Shown piece after piece: positions 33,904-43,370 of a stretch of DNA of 64,000 bases. The notes beneath the pieces were generated by a model. That model saw only the letters and a list, made by a program, of their open reading frames with translations, was not told the origin of the DNA and did no database searches. Positions within the stretch are counted from its first letter, which is position 1, and each line of letters begins with the position of its first letter. Origin of the DNA: Hyphomonas sp. GTDB lineage: Bacteria > Pseudomonadota > Alphaproteobacteria > Caulobacterales > Hyphomonadaceae. Made by a program: the position numbers and the translations under genes. The stretch is from NCBI GenBank assembly GCA_020638455.1, contig JACKIK010000001.1:248001-312000 (forward strand), in the 5' to 3' direction.

Positions 33904-35019
33904 CTAGAGGCCTGCCTGGGCGATGCGGTGGCCGCGGAAGTTCTGCCAGGCCTGGCGGATGCGGGTGCGGGCGGGAAGTTCGATGAGATTGAAGATCGGG
34001 CCGGAGATCGCAACGATGGTGGCGGTCATGGCCAGAGAGGTCCACGCATTGGCGACGAACTCGATCCCGACGACAGACATGCCATGCACGAGGATGGTGT
34101 ACACCGGTGCGTGCAGGATGAAGATGACGTAAGACCAGTTGCCCAGTCGCTGCATCAGCGGCGTCGACAGGAACGTGCCGCCATAGTCTGCGTCCAGCCG
34201 TGCGAGCGACATCATGAGCAAGGCCGCGCCAAGGCCGATCAGCGGAACGCCCCACTGGTTCAGCGCCGTCACCACCGCAATCGCGAGGCCGATGGCGAGC
34301 CCGACATAAGTGCCGATCCTGCCCGGCCGGTACACATCCCAGGCAACGCGCGCTGCAGCCCCGCAGAACATCACCGACGCCCCTCTCAAGGCGCCCCAGT
34401 TGGTCGTCGCGAGGTTCATGTGGATATGGAAAGCATCCCACAGGAAGGCCTGAACCGCCGTGACGATGCCGATGGCGATGGCCAGCAACAGCCAGGGATG
34501 GTTCCGCATCCGGTCCGCTGCGAAGATGAACAGTGGGAACGAAACATAGCCGCCCATTTCGGCCGCAACGGCCCAGGCCGGAAAGTTCCAGGCATTGGTA
34601 TCGGTGAGGCCGAACGCCTGCAGGAAGAACAGGCATTTCAGGAGATCACTGACCGGATAGTCCGTCTGAGGCGCCTTGCCGAGCGCCGTGCCGATGATCA
34701 GGTAGGTTCCCGTCAGGGCCAGCGCGACAAGGTACATCGGATAGATGCGCGCGATCCGGGCGGCCATGAAGTCCAGAAAATTGAACTTGCCGCGCCGCCT
34801 TGCCCAGTAGACATGGGTCAGCACGAAACCTGACAGCACGAAGAACATGTCAACGCGCGAGATGCCCATGCGCAGGACGGGCAGGTTGCCGAAGCCGTTC
34901 TCGTCGAACATGTGGCCGACATGGAAATAGGCGATCCAGATCGCGAGCAGGAAGCGCAACCCGTTGAGCGAACCGAATACGATCCGTGCCGACGATGTGT
35001 CCGCGCGCGCGGTCCCCAT
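33904..35019 (-). CDS. Acyltransferase family 3 membrane protein (OafA-like)
   Basis: The 371-residue protein has ten or so membrane helices and the acyltransferase-3 signature: LNGLRFLLAIWIAYFHVGHMF, with the catalytic histidine, then FFVLSGFVLTHVYW and ARIARIYPMYLVAL. Such enzymes O-acetylate or otherwise acylate surface polysaccharides, peptidoglycan or lipids. No polysaccharide cluster is adjacent. The start MGTARAD (35019) is preferred over MPLRTFQ at 35058, though both are open. Confidence 0.9.
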   Translation of the reverse strand: MGTARADTSSARIVFGSLNGLRFLLAIWIAYFHVGHMFDENGFGNLPVLRMGISRVDMFFVLSGFVLTHVYWARRRGKFNFLDFMAARIARIYPMYLVALALTGTYLIIGTALGKAPQTDYPVSDLLKCLFFLQAFGLTDTNAWNFPAWAVAAEMGGYVSFPLFIFAADRMRNHPWLLLAIAIGIVTAVQAFLWDAFHIHMNLATTNWGALRGASVMFCGAAARVAWDVYRPGRIGTYVGLAIGLAIAVVTALNQWGVPLIGLGAALLMMSLARLDADYGGTFLSTPLMQRLGNWSYVIFILHAPVYTILVHGMSVVGIEFVANAWTSLAMTATIVAISGPIFNLIELPARTRIRQAWQNFRGHRIAQAGL

Positions 35020-35140
35020 GCCCAGTCCTGCCGTCTGCTGAAATGTCCGGAGTGGCAACCCTAGCCTGCAATCTGCGCCGCGACGACCGCTTTCTCCACG
35101 CGCGCGACCCGGTTTCGCCCGCCCGCCTCGGGGTCCTGGC

Positions 35141-35830
35141 CTAGTGGATCAGGCAGGCCGGAGGTGCCGAGATTCCAAGCAGGGGCAGGCCTTCATTGCA
35201 GATTTCCAGCCCCCCCTCCCAGATCATTCGAAGGGCAACGTAGAGGATCAGACCGAGGCCGACGAAGGCGATCCAGCGATACCGGTTCAGGACCCGCGCA
35301 ATGAAGGACGACGCGACGCCCATCAGCAGCACCGACAGGGTCAGCCCGAACACCAGCACGACCGGATGTTCCCGCGCCGCGCCGGCCACGCCGAGCACAT
35401 TGTCGAGCGACATCGATACATCGGCGAGGATGATCTGCATTACCGCCTGGCGCAGCGTCTTGCCGCGCGGCTGACCTGCGATGGTCCCATCCCGGTTGAG
35501 ATCCTCGCCGGCAAGGGCTTCGGCCGTATTGTGTTCTGCCCCCTCCTGCAGCTCGCGCCACATTTTCCACGCGACCCACAGCAACAGTACGCCGCCGGCG
35601 AACAACAGGCCGACGACCAGCAGCAACTGCGCAGCAATCAGCGCAAACAGGATGCGCAGGAGCGTTGCGAAGACGATACCGATCGCAATCGCCTTGCCGC
35701 GCTGCCCCTTCCTGAGACCGGCCGCAGCAAGGCCGATGACGACGGCATTGTCGCCCGCCAGCACAAGGTCAATCGCGACCACGGCAAAGAAGGCTTCGAC
35801 AAATTCCGGCGTCAGAATATGCAGCGGCAT
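35141..35830 (-). CDS. TerC-family membrane protein
   Basis: The 229-residue protein has seven or so membrane helices and the internal duplication of TerC: DLVLAGDNAVVIGLA in the first half and ADVSMSLDNVLGVAG in the second, each with the D-N pair thought to bind a metal. A hydrophilic loop (about 95-125) separates the halves. TerC-family proteins are implicated in manganese export and metalation of secreted proteins, and in tellurite resistance. No yybP-ykoY manganese riboswitch was recognised upstream. Confidence 0.92.
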   Translation of the reverse strand: MPLHILTPEFVEAFFAVVAIDLVLAGDNAVVIGLAAAGLRKGQRGKAIAIGIVFATLLRILFALIAAQLLLVVGLLFAGGVLLLWVAWKMWRELQEGAEHNTAEALAGEDLNRDGTIAGQPRGKTLRQAVMQIILADVSMSLDNVLGVAGAAREHPVVLVFGLTLSVLLMGVASSFIARVLNRYRWIAFVGLGLILYVALRMIWEGGLEICNEGLPLLGISAPPACLIH

Positions 35831-35937
35831 GGCAACGCGGCCCCGGTTTCACGCACCCGCAGGCAAGGGCGGACGCGGCCTTGATATGGTCGCGTTCGCC
35901 CCTGCCCGCAATGATGAGACGCAGGTGGCGCTTTGCC

Positions 35938-37947
35938 TCAGGGCTCCACGATGTGGAACCAGAAGGGTGGCGTTTCCAGCGCGCCGAACCAGGCCCCAAG
36001 TGCGGTCGGATCGCCCTCCAGCTTCGCTTCGCCGGCCTCCGCGAGGTCCTGGAAGGTCCGGGTGCGGAGAATGAGCTGGTTGAAGGCCGACCTGTTCAGG
36101 GTCAGCGTCGCAGCCGGCGCACCGCCCGTCACGCCCGGCCGCGGGAATGTGATCGAATCTCCCACATCCAGCGCCAGGGTCTCGCCCGTGTCCGGAAAGA
36201 CGAAATTGATCGTGAAAGGATCACGGGCCATCTTCGACGGGTCGTAGCGGACAGCGAGGGCGTTGAAGAGTTCCACGGTCGGCACGCCCTTGATGAAATC
36301 GGCGCTGCCGCCCGCGCGGATCTGTCCTTCGTCCGGCAGGCCACGGCGCAGCTCCGCCGCTCCGGTCAGGTAGTAGTCGCGCCATGCGCCGCTTTCGGCC
36401 TGGAAGCCCATCTGCTCGTAGCTCGACGCCAGCCAGTCGCGCGCCGCCTGGTTCTCGGGATTGGTGAAGACGATGTTGTTGAAGATTTCCGCCGACCAGC
36501 GATAGTCGCCGCCCTCGAAGGCCTTGATGCCGGCCTGCAGGGCCGCGTCCTCGCCGCCTGCCAGTTCCACGAAGCGTGGCGCATGTTCCGGCATCGGCCA
36601 GGCATTGTAGGTGGCCGGAACACCGTCCCACCAGCCGAAATAGAACTGGTAGACAGCCTTCGCATTGTGATTCAGCGTGCCGTAATAGCCGCGCGTGTCG
36701 AAATTCTTCGACTCGATGGATGGCTCCTGCAGCTCTTCGGCGATCTCGAACTGGGTATCGCCGCGATTGGCGAGGCGGACCGTCTGGTCATGCGTGTAGC
36801 GGTAGACATCGCGCTGCCCGCGCAGGAAGTCCTGCACCCGTTCGCGCCCGAAGGTCGGCCAGTGGTGGGAGCCCATGGCGATGTCCGACCGACCGGCATA
36901 ATTGACCAGCGCATAGTCAAGCACGCGGCTCCATTCGAGGAAGTCCCGCACCTTCGCGCCGCGCAGGGTCAGCCCGTTGTGGAAAGTGGCCGTAGCGACT
37001 TCCGCCGTGCAAAGGACGCGGAAATCAGGCAGGTAGAACATGAACTCTGCCGGCGCTTCCGTATTGGCGGCATCGATGAATTCGAAATTCACCCCGTCCA
37101 CAACGCGCTTCGTGCCACGGCCTGAAATTTCCTCCGTGGGGGGAATGAAGCCGAGCGTGCCTTTGGACAGCCCTGCTCCGAGGCCGACGCCGACCTGCGC
37201 GGTCGGGCCGTCCGGCAGCGAATTGCCGAACATCAGTACCGCACGCCGGGACATGTAATTGCCGGCAAGCAGGTTCTCGGAAATCGCCGACTCCGTGAAG
37301 CCGATCGGCGCAAGGATCGGCACCTTGCGCGCAGCGGCATCCGCCTCGTCAATGACGCCCCGGGCGCCGCCGAAGTGATCCGCATGGGAGTGCGTGTAGA
37401 TGACGCCGGTCACGGGCCGTTCGCCCAGCGTGTCATTGACCAGTTTCAGGGCCGCCGCCGCCGTCTCCTTGCTGAGCAGCGGATCGACGATGATCCAGCC
37501 GGTCTTGCCGCGAATGACCGACATGGTGGCGAGATCATAGCCCCGCACCTGGTAGACGCCGTCTGTCACTTCAAACAGGCCGTGAATGGCGTTGAGGCTT
37601 TCCTGGCGCCAGAGGGAGGGGTTCACCGTGTCCGGCGCCTCGCCCTTGATGAAGTCGTGCGCCTTGATCGACCAGACGACATTGCCGTCGGCATCGGTGA
37701 TGTCTTCGGTGATCTGCGCCAGAAGGCCGTGATTGGCATCTTCGAAGTCGGACTGATCGCCAAGCGGAAGGCGGGCCGCCAGCGCCGCATTGGCGGATTT
37801 CGTGGCATCTGTCGCAACGCCCATTGGCGGCGCCTCGACAACTGCGGCGGCGGTCACTTCCTGGGGCGCTTCCGGCACCGTGGCCGCCGGCGTTGTGCAG
37901 GCACCAAGCCCGAAGAACGCGGCGAGCGCGAGCGACGTAACTCTCAT
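35938..37947 (-). CDS. Alkyl sulfatase-like metallo-beta-lactamase lipoprotein (SdsA type)
   Basis: The 669-residue protein has a lipoprotein signal ending LGAC (Cys17). The metallo-beta-lactamase zinc motif THSHADH is at 185-191. Alkyl-sulfatase features follow: the GTKRVVDGVNFEFIDA and GSHHWPTFG segments, the dimerisation domain and a C-terminal SCP2-like lipid-binding domain with FINFVFPDTGE-like strands. Homologues (SdsA1) cleave primary alkyl sulfates such as SDS. An envelope location would let it act on external surfactants. GGGAGG precedes the start MRVTSLAL at 37947. Confidence 0.92.
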   Translation of the reverse strand: MRVTSLALAAFFGLGACTTPAATVPEAPQEVTAAAVVEAPPMGVATDATKSANAALAARLPLGDQSDFEDANHGLLAQITEDITDADGNVVWSIKAHDFIKGEAPDTVNPSLWRQESLNAIHGLFEVTDGVYQVRGYDLATMSVIRGKTGWIIVDPLLSKETAAAALKLVNDTLGERPVTGVIYTHSHADHFGGARGVIDEADAAARKVPILAPIGFTESAISENLLAGNYMSRRAVLMFGNSLPDGPTAQVGVGLGAGLSKGTLGFIPPTEEISGRGTKRVVDGVNFEFIDAANTEAPAEFMFYLPDFRVLCTAEVATATFHNGLTLRGAKVRDFLEWSRVLDYALVNYAGRSDIAMGSHHWPTFGRERVQDFLRGQRDVYRYTHDQTVRLANRGDTQFEIAEELQEPSIESKNFDTRGYYGTLNHNAKAVYQFYFGWWDGVPATYNAWPMPEHAPRFVELAGGEDAALQAGIKAFEGGDYRWSAEIFNNIVFTNPENQAARDWLASSYEQMGFQAESGAWRDYYLTGAAELRRGLPDEGQIRAGGSADFIKGVPTVELFNALAVRYDPSKMARDPFTINFVFPDTGETLALDVGDSITFPRPGVTGGAPAATLTLNRSAFNQLILRTRTFQDLAEAGEAKLEGDPTALGAWFGALETPPFWFHIVEP

Positions 37948-38031
37948 GGGATCCTCCCGGTATGTTTTGGTCACTGTGCGTCGCGTGCCTGCAGCGGGCA
38001 AGCATGACCTTCGGGAAGGCGTGCGCCGGGC

Positions 38032-39066
38032 CTAGCGGGCGATGCTGAGGGACAGGGCGCCGAAGCGCTGCGGACCGTCCTGGTATTTGAACTGTTCGGT
38101 CCGGTGCACGAAGGTGAAGGCGACCTGGACATTGCGATAGTGCACGGCAAGCCCTGCCTGAAGGTCGCCGGTGAAGTCGCGCCGGTCGGTCACGCGGGCC
38201 GAGTCGCGCCAGAGATTGCCGTCCAGGAACATGTCGCGCGCCACGGCGCGGCCATCGATGCCGACAAAGGCATAGCCGCCCCAGGGGTCTTCCCTTGTGC
38301 CGGGAATGAAGTCCCCTGCGCCCGCAAGCGCCGGCCGGATGCGCGGAGGGCCGAAGCCGGAATCGAGATCCCAGCCGATCCGCGCCGTCAGGCCCATGTT
38401 CGCGTAGGTCCGCACATTGCCGAGGGCGACGCCAAGGTGGCCGCCGAAATCGGTCTTCAGCCCCAGCGGCAGGCCCGGCCCGTCAAACATCTGCAGGCGC
38501 TGGGCGATGATCTCGAGGCCGGGCTCATCCTTCAGCTGGTGGTCCCAGCCCTCGGCCTGTTCCACGCCGATCAGCTTGTGCCAGTTGTTCTGCACGAACT
38601 CGCCCCCGGCGGACGGACCGACAATGCCGAGATTGACCTGCAGCGTGTCCTGCGTGTCGGCATCGCTGGCGATCACGGTGCCGGACAGGGCGAGCCAGGC
38701 CGCATAGGGCCGGTCGCGCGGGTCAGGGTCCGGCGTGTGGATGTTTTCCGGTGTGAAGATGGCATGCGAGATGCCGAAGCCCTGGCGCAGATCCGTGCGC
38801 TCCACGTCCAGCCAAGGCAAGCGGTTCGCGACCCAGTCGAGCACCGGAAACACGTCGTCTGCCGCCGAGACGCGCTCGATTCGCAGGCCGTTCGAATAGT
38901 TCCGGTCCGTCCCGCCGCCAAAGAAGTCATTCTCGGTCGTGACCGAGATCACAGCCGGCTTGCGCACCGCAACGGGTGCCTCCTCTGCCGCTTCTTCTGC
39001 GGCGGCACAGGGACCAAAGAAAAAGGCCGCGACGAGCGCGGCCCCTGTCAGGAATCGGGCCTTCAT
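38032..39066 (-). CDS. lpxR: Lipid A deacylase, LpxR family
   Basis: The 344-residue outer-membrane-type protein has a signal peptide (cleavage near CAAA). The LpxR/DUF2219 signature TENDFFGGGTDRNYSNGLRIE carries the conserved Asn, Asp and Ser; GPSAGGEFVQNNWHKLIG carries a His near the deacylase active site. It ends with alternating strands of a beta-barrel. LpxR removes the 3'-acyloxyacyl group of lipid A in a Ca2+-dependent reaction. It follows a second, smaller LpxR-like gene by 17 bases, so both are in one operon. Confidence 0.92.
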   Translation of the reverse strand: MKARFLTGAALVAAFFFGPCAAAEEAAEEAPVAVRKPAVISVTTENDFFGGGTDRNYSNGLRIERVSAADDVFPVLDWVANRLPWLDVERTDLRQGFGISHAIFTPENIHTPDPDPRDRPYAAWLALSGTVIASDADTQDTLQVNLGIVGPSAGGEFVQNNWHKLIGVEQAEGWDHQLKDEPGLEIIAQRLQMFDGPGLPLGLKTDFGGHLGVALGNVRTYANMGLTARIGWDLDSGFGPPRIRPALAGAGDFIPGTREDPWGGYAFVGIDGRAVARDMFLDGNLWRDSARVTDRRDFTGDLQAGLAVHYRNVQVAFTFVHRTEQFKYQDGPQRFGALSLSIAR

Positions 39067-39083
39067 AGGGCCGCGGATAGCAC

Positions 39084-39947
39084 CTATCGGCGCATGGTGA
39101 AACTTACGCCTGCGAAATCTTCGTTCTCGCTGAAGCTGCCATTGCGATCCTGGTATTTCACTTCGCGGCGGATATAGGACAGCGAAAGCTGGCCGCCGCT
39201 GCGCTGGATGGAAATGCCTGCCTGCAGGTCGCCCACGGTCACCTGATCCGTCAGCGCCATGTCACCCAGACGCGGGGCAAAGCCGCTGCGCGCCGCATCC
39301 CAGACCAGCGCTTCGCCGTCAGCGCCGGCGAACACATACCAGCCCTGCGGCTGGCCGTCGGAATCGAGAAGGTCAAAGTCGCGACCGATCCGGACTTCAC
39401 CGCCGACCCGCTTGGTCAGCAATTCGCCAGTCTCGCGGACAGCGATGCGTGGCGCGACGCCGACCTCGAAATCGAGACCCGTCTTCTCTCGCGGTGCAGC
39501 AAAGGCGACTTCAGCCGCGATGTTCTTCTCGACTTTCGAGGCATCGGGGCGGATCGCGGAAATGCGCGAGCGCTCGGCCGCAACCGCCGTCAGCGCAGAG
39601 GTGCCCGACCAAGTCAGGTCCGGCGCATCGATCGAAGTCGCGATCATCGCGCCCGACGAAAAATCAGCGGGTGTGCCGGCAAAGGCGCGGGCGGCAATTT
39701 CGCTGCCGAGGCCGAGCGGCGTACCCGAAAACCGGTTCGGCAGGCCGTCCACCACATGCACGGAGATGTCCGCGCGCGCGTCCTTCGGAGCGGCGGTGGA
39801 ACCGGGCGATGCCATCATCATGCCGACCGTCGGCGGCACGGCCGGACCGGACACAGCCTGCTCATGCGGCGTGGCCACGCAGCCCTGGCAGGCCATGGTC
39901 AACACTGTACTCGCGACTACCAACACCATCTGCCATCCACCTCTCAT
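39084..39947 (-). CDS. LpxR-like truncated or divergent paralogue
   Basis: The 287-residue product shares the C-terminal layout of the adjacent LpxR: YVFAGADGEALVWDAARSG, VTVGDLQAGISIQRSGGQLSLSYIRREVKYQD and a final FAGVSFTMRR strand. The first half differs and lacks the TEND and Asn/Asp active-site segment. It begins with a lipoprotein-like signal containing MACQGC. It is probably a beta-barrel without lipid A deacylase activity, perhaps a paralogue that lost the catalytic strand. Start MRGGWQ at 39947 has GGGGG 7 bases upstream. Confidence 0.78.
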   Translation of the reverse strand: MRGGWQMVLVVASTVLTMACQGCVATPHEQAVSGPAVPPTVGMMMASPGSTAAPKDARADISVHVVDGLPNRFSGTPLGLGSEIAARAFAGTPADFSSGAMIATSIDAPDLTWSGTSALTAVAAERSRISAIRPDASKVEKNIAAEVAFAAPREKTGLDFEVGVAPRIAVRETGELLTKRVGGEVRIGRDFDLLDSDGQPQGWYVFAGADGEALVWDAARSGFAPRLGDMALTDQVTVGDLQAGISIQRSGGQLSLSYIRREVKYQDRNGSFSENEDFAGVSFTMRR

Positions 39948-40309
39948 GACGAAACCCCCGGGCAAACCGTTAACGGGAATTAGGCCATGGTTCATTTAAT
40001 GTAGCATGAAGGCCTTCGGGGCCCAAAGCTCATTCCATCTAAAAATTATTAATTCCTGCTCCTCTTCGGCGCATCTGAAGAGTTCACTACAGAACCCGGA
40101 AATTGCAGTAGAAAATCACGCAAGAACCGGGCCGCACCGGCCGATTTCAATATTAACTCGTTGAATAAATTGGCGGAAATGAGGCTACGGACGCCCGGTT
40201 TGCCTGATTTGGGAGCACCCGCCAGCGCCGTTGCCGGACACTTTTGCGGCGGAGACCATGGCCTGGCCCCCGCCGCAGAGCTGAAAGTTTCCACCCTGGC
40301 GGGAGGCGC
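39948..40309. other. 362-base intergenic region, A/T-rich in the middle
   Basis: No gene is supported. The sequence is A/T-richer than its neighbours between 40,030 and 40,170 (CTAAAAATTATTAATT, GAAATTGCAGTAGAAAATC, TTAACTCGTTGAATAAATT), consistent with promoters. TTAACG at about 39969 and TTAACTCG at about 40153 resemble CtrA half-sites. The only open frame of length is a Pro/Arg-rich 81-codon frame, rejected. Confidence 0.4.
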
Positions 40310-42178
40310 CTACTGGCAGGCGAGGCACTCGTCATAGTCGGTATTGGGCGTTTCCATCTTCTCGCCGGCCTTCTTCTCAGACCCGGCGAACGCCGCCCGC
40401 TGCACCGACTTCGAACGGCAGTAGTAGAGCGACTTGAGACCCTTCTCCCATGCCGTCCAGTGCAGCATGTGAAGGTCCCACTTGTCGATATCGCCCGGCA
40501 GGAAGACGTTGAGCGACTGAGACTGGCAGATATAGGGCGTGCGGTCTGCGGCCAGTTCGATGATCCAGCGCTGGTCGAGCTCGAACGCCGTCTTGAACAC
40601 CGCTTTCTCATGCTCGTCGAGCACGTCGAGATGCTGCACCGAGCCCTCATGCTCAAGGATCGAGGTCCAGACTTCCGGCGTGTTGGCGCCCTTGCGTTCC
40701 AGCATCTCTTCCAGCTGCGGGTTCTTCACCGTGAACGAACCCGACAGGGTCTTGTGGGTGTAGACATTGGCCGGGATCGGCTCGATACCGGCCGAGGTGC
40801 CGCCGCAGATGATCGAGATGGAGGCCGTCGGGGCCACCGCCATCTTGTGGCTGAAGCGGGCCATCATGCCGGCATCGCGGGCATCCTCGCAGGGGCCGCG
40901 TTCCTTGGCGAGCTTGACCGAAGCGGCATCGGCGCCCTTGCGGACATGCTTGAAGATCTTCTCGTTCCAGACCTTCGCCATGGCGCTTTCCATCGAGACA
41001 TTCATCGCCTGCAGGAAGGAATGGAAGCCCATCACGCCGAGGCCGACCGAGCGCTCGCGCTTGGCCGAATAGACGGCACGGTCCATTTCCGGCGGGGCCC
41101 GCTCGATGAAGTCTTCCAGCACATTGTCGAGGAAGCGGAACACGTCTTCCAGGAACAACTCGTCCTTCGACCATTCGAGGAACTTCTCGGCATTCACCGA
41201 GGAGAGGCAGCACACGGCCGTGCGGTCGACGCCGCGATGGTCGACGCCGGTCGGCAGGGTGATTTCCGAGCAGAGATTCGACTGGGTGACCTTGAGACCC
41301 AGCTTGCGCTGGTGCGCCGGCATGGCGTTGTTCACCGTGTCGGTGAACAGCAGGTACGGCTCGCCGGTCTGGATGCGCAGCTCGAGGATCTTCTGCCACA
41401 GCTTGCGGGCGTTGACCGTCTTCAGCACCTGCCCCGTCTTCGGCGAAATCAGGCCGAACTCCTCATCCTTGCGCACCGCTTCCATGAAGGCATCGGTGAT
41501 GTTCAGGCCGTGGTGCAGGTTCAGGGACTTGCGGTTGAAGTCGCCGGAGGCTTTGCGGATTTCAAGGAACTCCTCGATTTCCGGGTGATGGATGTCGAGA
41601 TAGCAGGCGGCCGAGCCGCGGCGCAGCGAGCCCTGCGAAATCGCCAGCGTCAGCGAATCCATCACGCGGATGAACGGGATAATGCCCGAAGTCTGACCGT
41701 TCTGGCCGACTTTCTCACCGATCGAGCGGACATTGCCCCAATAGGTGCCGATGCCGCCGCCGTTCGAAGCGAGCCAGACATTCTCGGTCCAGGTGCCGAC
41801 GATATCGTCGAGCGAGTCGCCGACCTGGTTGAGGAAACAGGAAATCGGCAGACCGCGGTCGGCCCCGCCATTCGAGAGGACAGGCGTCGCCGGCATGAAC
41901 CAGAGCTTCGACATATAGTCATAGAGGCGCTGGGCGTGGGCCTGGTCGTCGGCAAACGCCTTCGACACGCGGGCAAACATGTCCTGATACGACTCGCCCG
42001 GCAGCAGGTAGCGGTCTTCCAGCGTCTTCTTGCCAAAATCGGTCAGCAGCGCGTCACGCGAGGGGTCCGTCTGCACATCCATTGCGGATACGATACGCAG
42101 CTGCGTGTCCGCGCCCGATTTCGGCTTTCCCTTGCGCGGCACATTTCCGGTCACAGCTTTGGCGTTGGTTGCAGACAT
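40310..42178 (-). CDS. nrdA: Ribonucleoside-diphosphate reductase, alpha subunit (class Ia)
   Basis: The 622-residue protein is the catalytic subunit of ribonucleotide reductase. It contains the substrate loop ISCFLNQVGDS, the radical cysteine segment SNLCSEI, the partner cysteine in AVCCLSS, the finger-loop area of the 10-stranded barrel, and the C-terminal redox pair ECLACQ. No ATP-cone precedes the barrel, so overall dATP inhibition through that domain is not expected. Start MSATNAK at 42178 has GGAGGGG upstream. It pairs with nrdB at 27,043-28,080. Confidence 0.95.
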   Translation of the reverse strand: MSATNAKAVTGNVPRKGKPKSGADTQLRIVSAMDVQTDPSRDALLTDFGKKTLEDRYLLPGESYQDMFARVSKAFADDQAHAQRLYDYMSKLWFMPATPVLSNGGADRGLPISCFLNQVGDSLDDIVGTWTENVWLASNGGGIGTYWGNVRSIGEKVGQNGQTSGIIPFIRVMDSLTLAISQGSLRRGSAACYLDIHHPEIEEFLEIRKASGDFNRKSLNLHHGLNITDAFMEAVRKDEEFGLISPKTGQVLKTVNARKLWQKILELRIQTGEPYLLFTDTVNNAMPAHQRKLGLKVTQSNLCSEITLPTGVDHRGVDRTAVCCLSSVNAEKFLEWSKDELFLEDVFRFLDNVLEDFIERAPPEMDRAVYSAKRERSVGLGVMGFHSFLQAMNVSMESAMAKVWNEKIFKHVRKGADAASVKLAKERGPCEDARDAGMMARFSHKMAVAPTASISIICGGTSAGIEPIPANVYTHKTLSGSFTVKNPQLEEMLERKGANTPEVWTSILEHEGSVQHLDVLDEHEKAVFKTAFELDQRWIIELAADRTPYICQSQSLNVFLPGDIDKWDLHMLHWTAWEKGLKSLYYCRSKSVQRAAFAGSEKKAGEKMETPNTDYDECLACQ

Positions 42179-42254
42179 GCACCCCTCCAGATCATTAGAA
42201 AATATAGGAACTTCAGCCCCAAACGCCAACATGTGGCGCTATCCGTCGTTCCGA

Positions 42255-42270
42255 ACACTACATATAGTGT
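42255..42270 (-). promoter_or_regulatory. NrdR box upstream of nrdA
   Basis: ACACTACATATAGTGT is an almost perfect NrdR palindrome 77 bases upstream of nrdA. A weaker candidate lies around 42225-42239 (GCCAACATGTGGCGC), centred about 30 bases away. This supports NrdR control of nrdA together with nrdB. Confidence 0.88.
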
Positions 42271-42536
42271 CTGAAGGTTAACAGCCGGTCAACGAGGATT
42301 GTCTGAAAACCGTCAAATTCGCCGTGGAAATCTGGTTAACAGTTTATTTCCGGCGCGCCGGAATCCCAAGTGCCAAAGGCAAATCCGCCTGTGGAAAAAC
42401 CCCGGGTGCGGTCGCCTGTCGCGGGAAAATTTTCAGGGCCGCCCACCTTTCCGGCGGGGCCCCAACCTGTAGACTGATCCTCCCTGCCGCGCGACTCGCG
42501 GAAGGCTTGTCCTGCCATTCGCCGGAGGCACGTCCG
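42271..42536. promoter_or_regulatory. Divergent region upstream of the duplicated Cys-domain protein
   Basis: This stretch between the NrdR box and the rightward gene holds two GGTTAACAG elements (about 42276-42284 and 42331-42339), both CtrA-like half-sites. GCCGGAGG just before 42537 serves as ribosome site. No open frame is supported. Confidence 0.3.
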
Positions 42537-43370
42537 ATGAGACATTCCCTGATCGCCACCCTTTTCCTGGTTGCCGCCCTGCCCGCAGCAGCCCAATCGA
42601 CGCCCGAAACGCTGCAGTCGTACCAGCAGGCCACGCGCGAGGCCTGTCCGGGGCTGTGGGAGCGGACCAGATCGAGCCCTGACTTTGACGAATCCGCCTA
42701 CTCCGAATCCGAGTGCACCTGCCTTGCCGACAAGATCACCACGCCGACCTGGAGCGACGAGACGCAGGACTGGACCGGCCCGCTGATGAGCGAGGACGAC
42801 GCGGCCGCCGTCGCAAATGCGGTGAAGAACGAATCGACCGTGGATGACGTGCTCTACAGCCTGACCGAAAACATGAGCGAAGACGGCTTCACCGTGATCG
42901 CGAGCTGCTACTTCAAGGACTCGGAAGGCGGCGACAGTTCCGAGGCAGCACCTGCGGCAAGCAACAACAACCGGCCCGGCCACAACATCGCAGCACCGGT
43001 CGCGAGCGATCCTGCGCCGGCAACCCAGACCGCCGCCCCCCCGGACGCCAGCCAGAACGAGCCGGTTCCTGCGGCCCTGACCGACTATCAGACGCAGGCG
43101 CAGGCGCTGTGCCCGGCGATCTCGGCGAATTCGACGACCACGGATACGAGCGGCTATTTCACCTGCGAATGCGCTGCCAGCGCCATCACGTCGCGAGCCT
43201 GGAGCGACGACGACTATGCCTATTCCGGCCCTTACATGACGGAGACCGATGCCAGACTGATCGTCGACTCCCTGAAGGCGTCCTCCAACATGGCGCAGGC
43301 GAGCAACGCGATCTACAGCGGCCTGTCGGAAGACGGCCAGTCGGTGATGTCGTCTTGCTTCAGCAAGTAG
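42537..43370 (+). CDS. Secreted protein with two copies of a Cys-rich domain
   Basis: The 277-residue product has a signal peptide (MRHSLIATLFLVAALPAAAQ). Two homologous domains (residues about 25-125 and 180-277) are joined by a Pro/Ala/Asn linker. Each domain runs YQ-x-A-x-x-x-CP, then C-x-C, an R/P-x-WSD-x-x-x-x-Y/W-S/T-GP-x-M-x-E-x-DA segment and a final SCY/SCF. The cysteines recur at matching positions, suggesting two disulfides per domain. I do not recognise the domain. The next gene overlaps its last 16 bases, so the two are linked. Confidence 0.78.
   Translation: MRHSLIATLFLVAALPAAAQSTPETLQSYQQATREACPGLWERTRSSPDFDESAYSESECTCLADKITTPTWSDETQDWTGPLMSEDDAAAVANAVKNESTVDDVLYSLTENMSEDGFTVIASCYFKDSEGGDSSEAAPAASNNNRPGHNIAAPVASDPAPATQTAAPPDASQNEPVPAALTDYQTQAQALCPAISANSTTTDTSGYFTCECAASAITSRAWSDDDYAYSGPYMTETDARLIVDSLKASSNMAQASNAIYSGLSEDGQSVMSSCFSK

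Noticed and set aside
35831..35937. Manganese riboswitch (yybP-ykoY) upstream of terC
   Set aside because: The conserved riboswitch core was not recognised in this short gap.
40049..40294. An 81-codon minus-strand frame in the gap after nrdA
   Set aside because: Mixed low-complexity composition, no ribosome site and no homology I can name.
40244..42274. A 676-codon plus-strand frame opposite nrdA
   Set aside because: Antisense of nrdA; length reflects high GC rather than coding.
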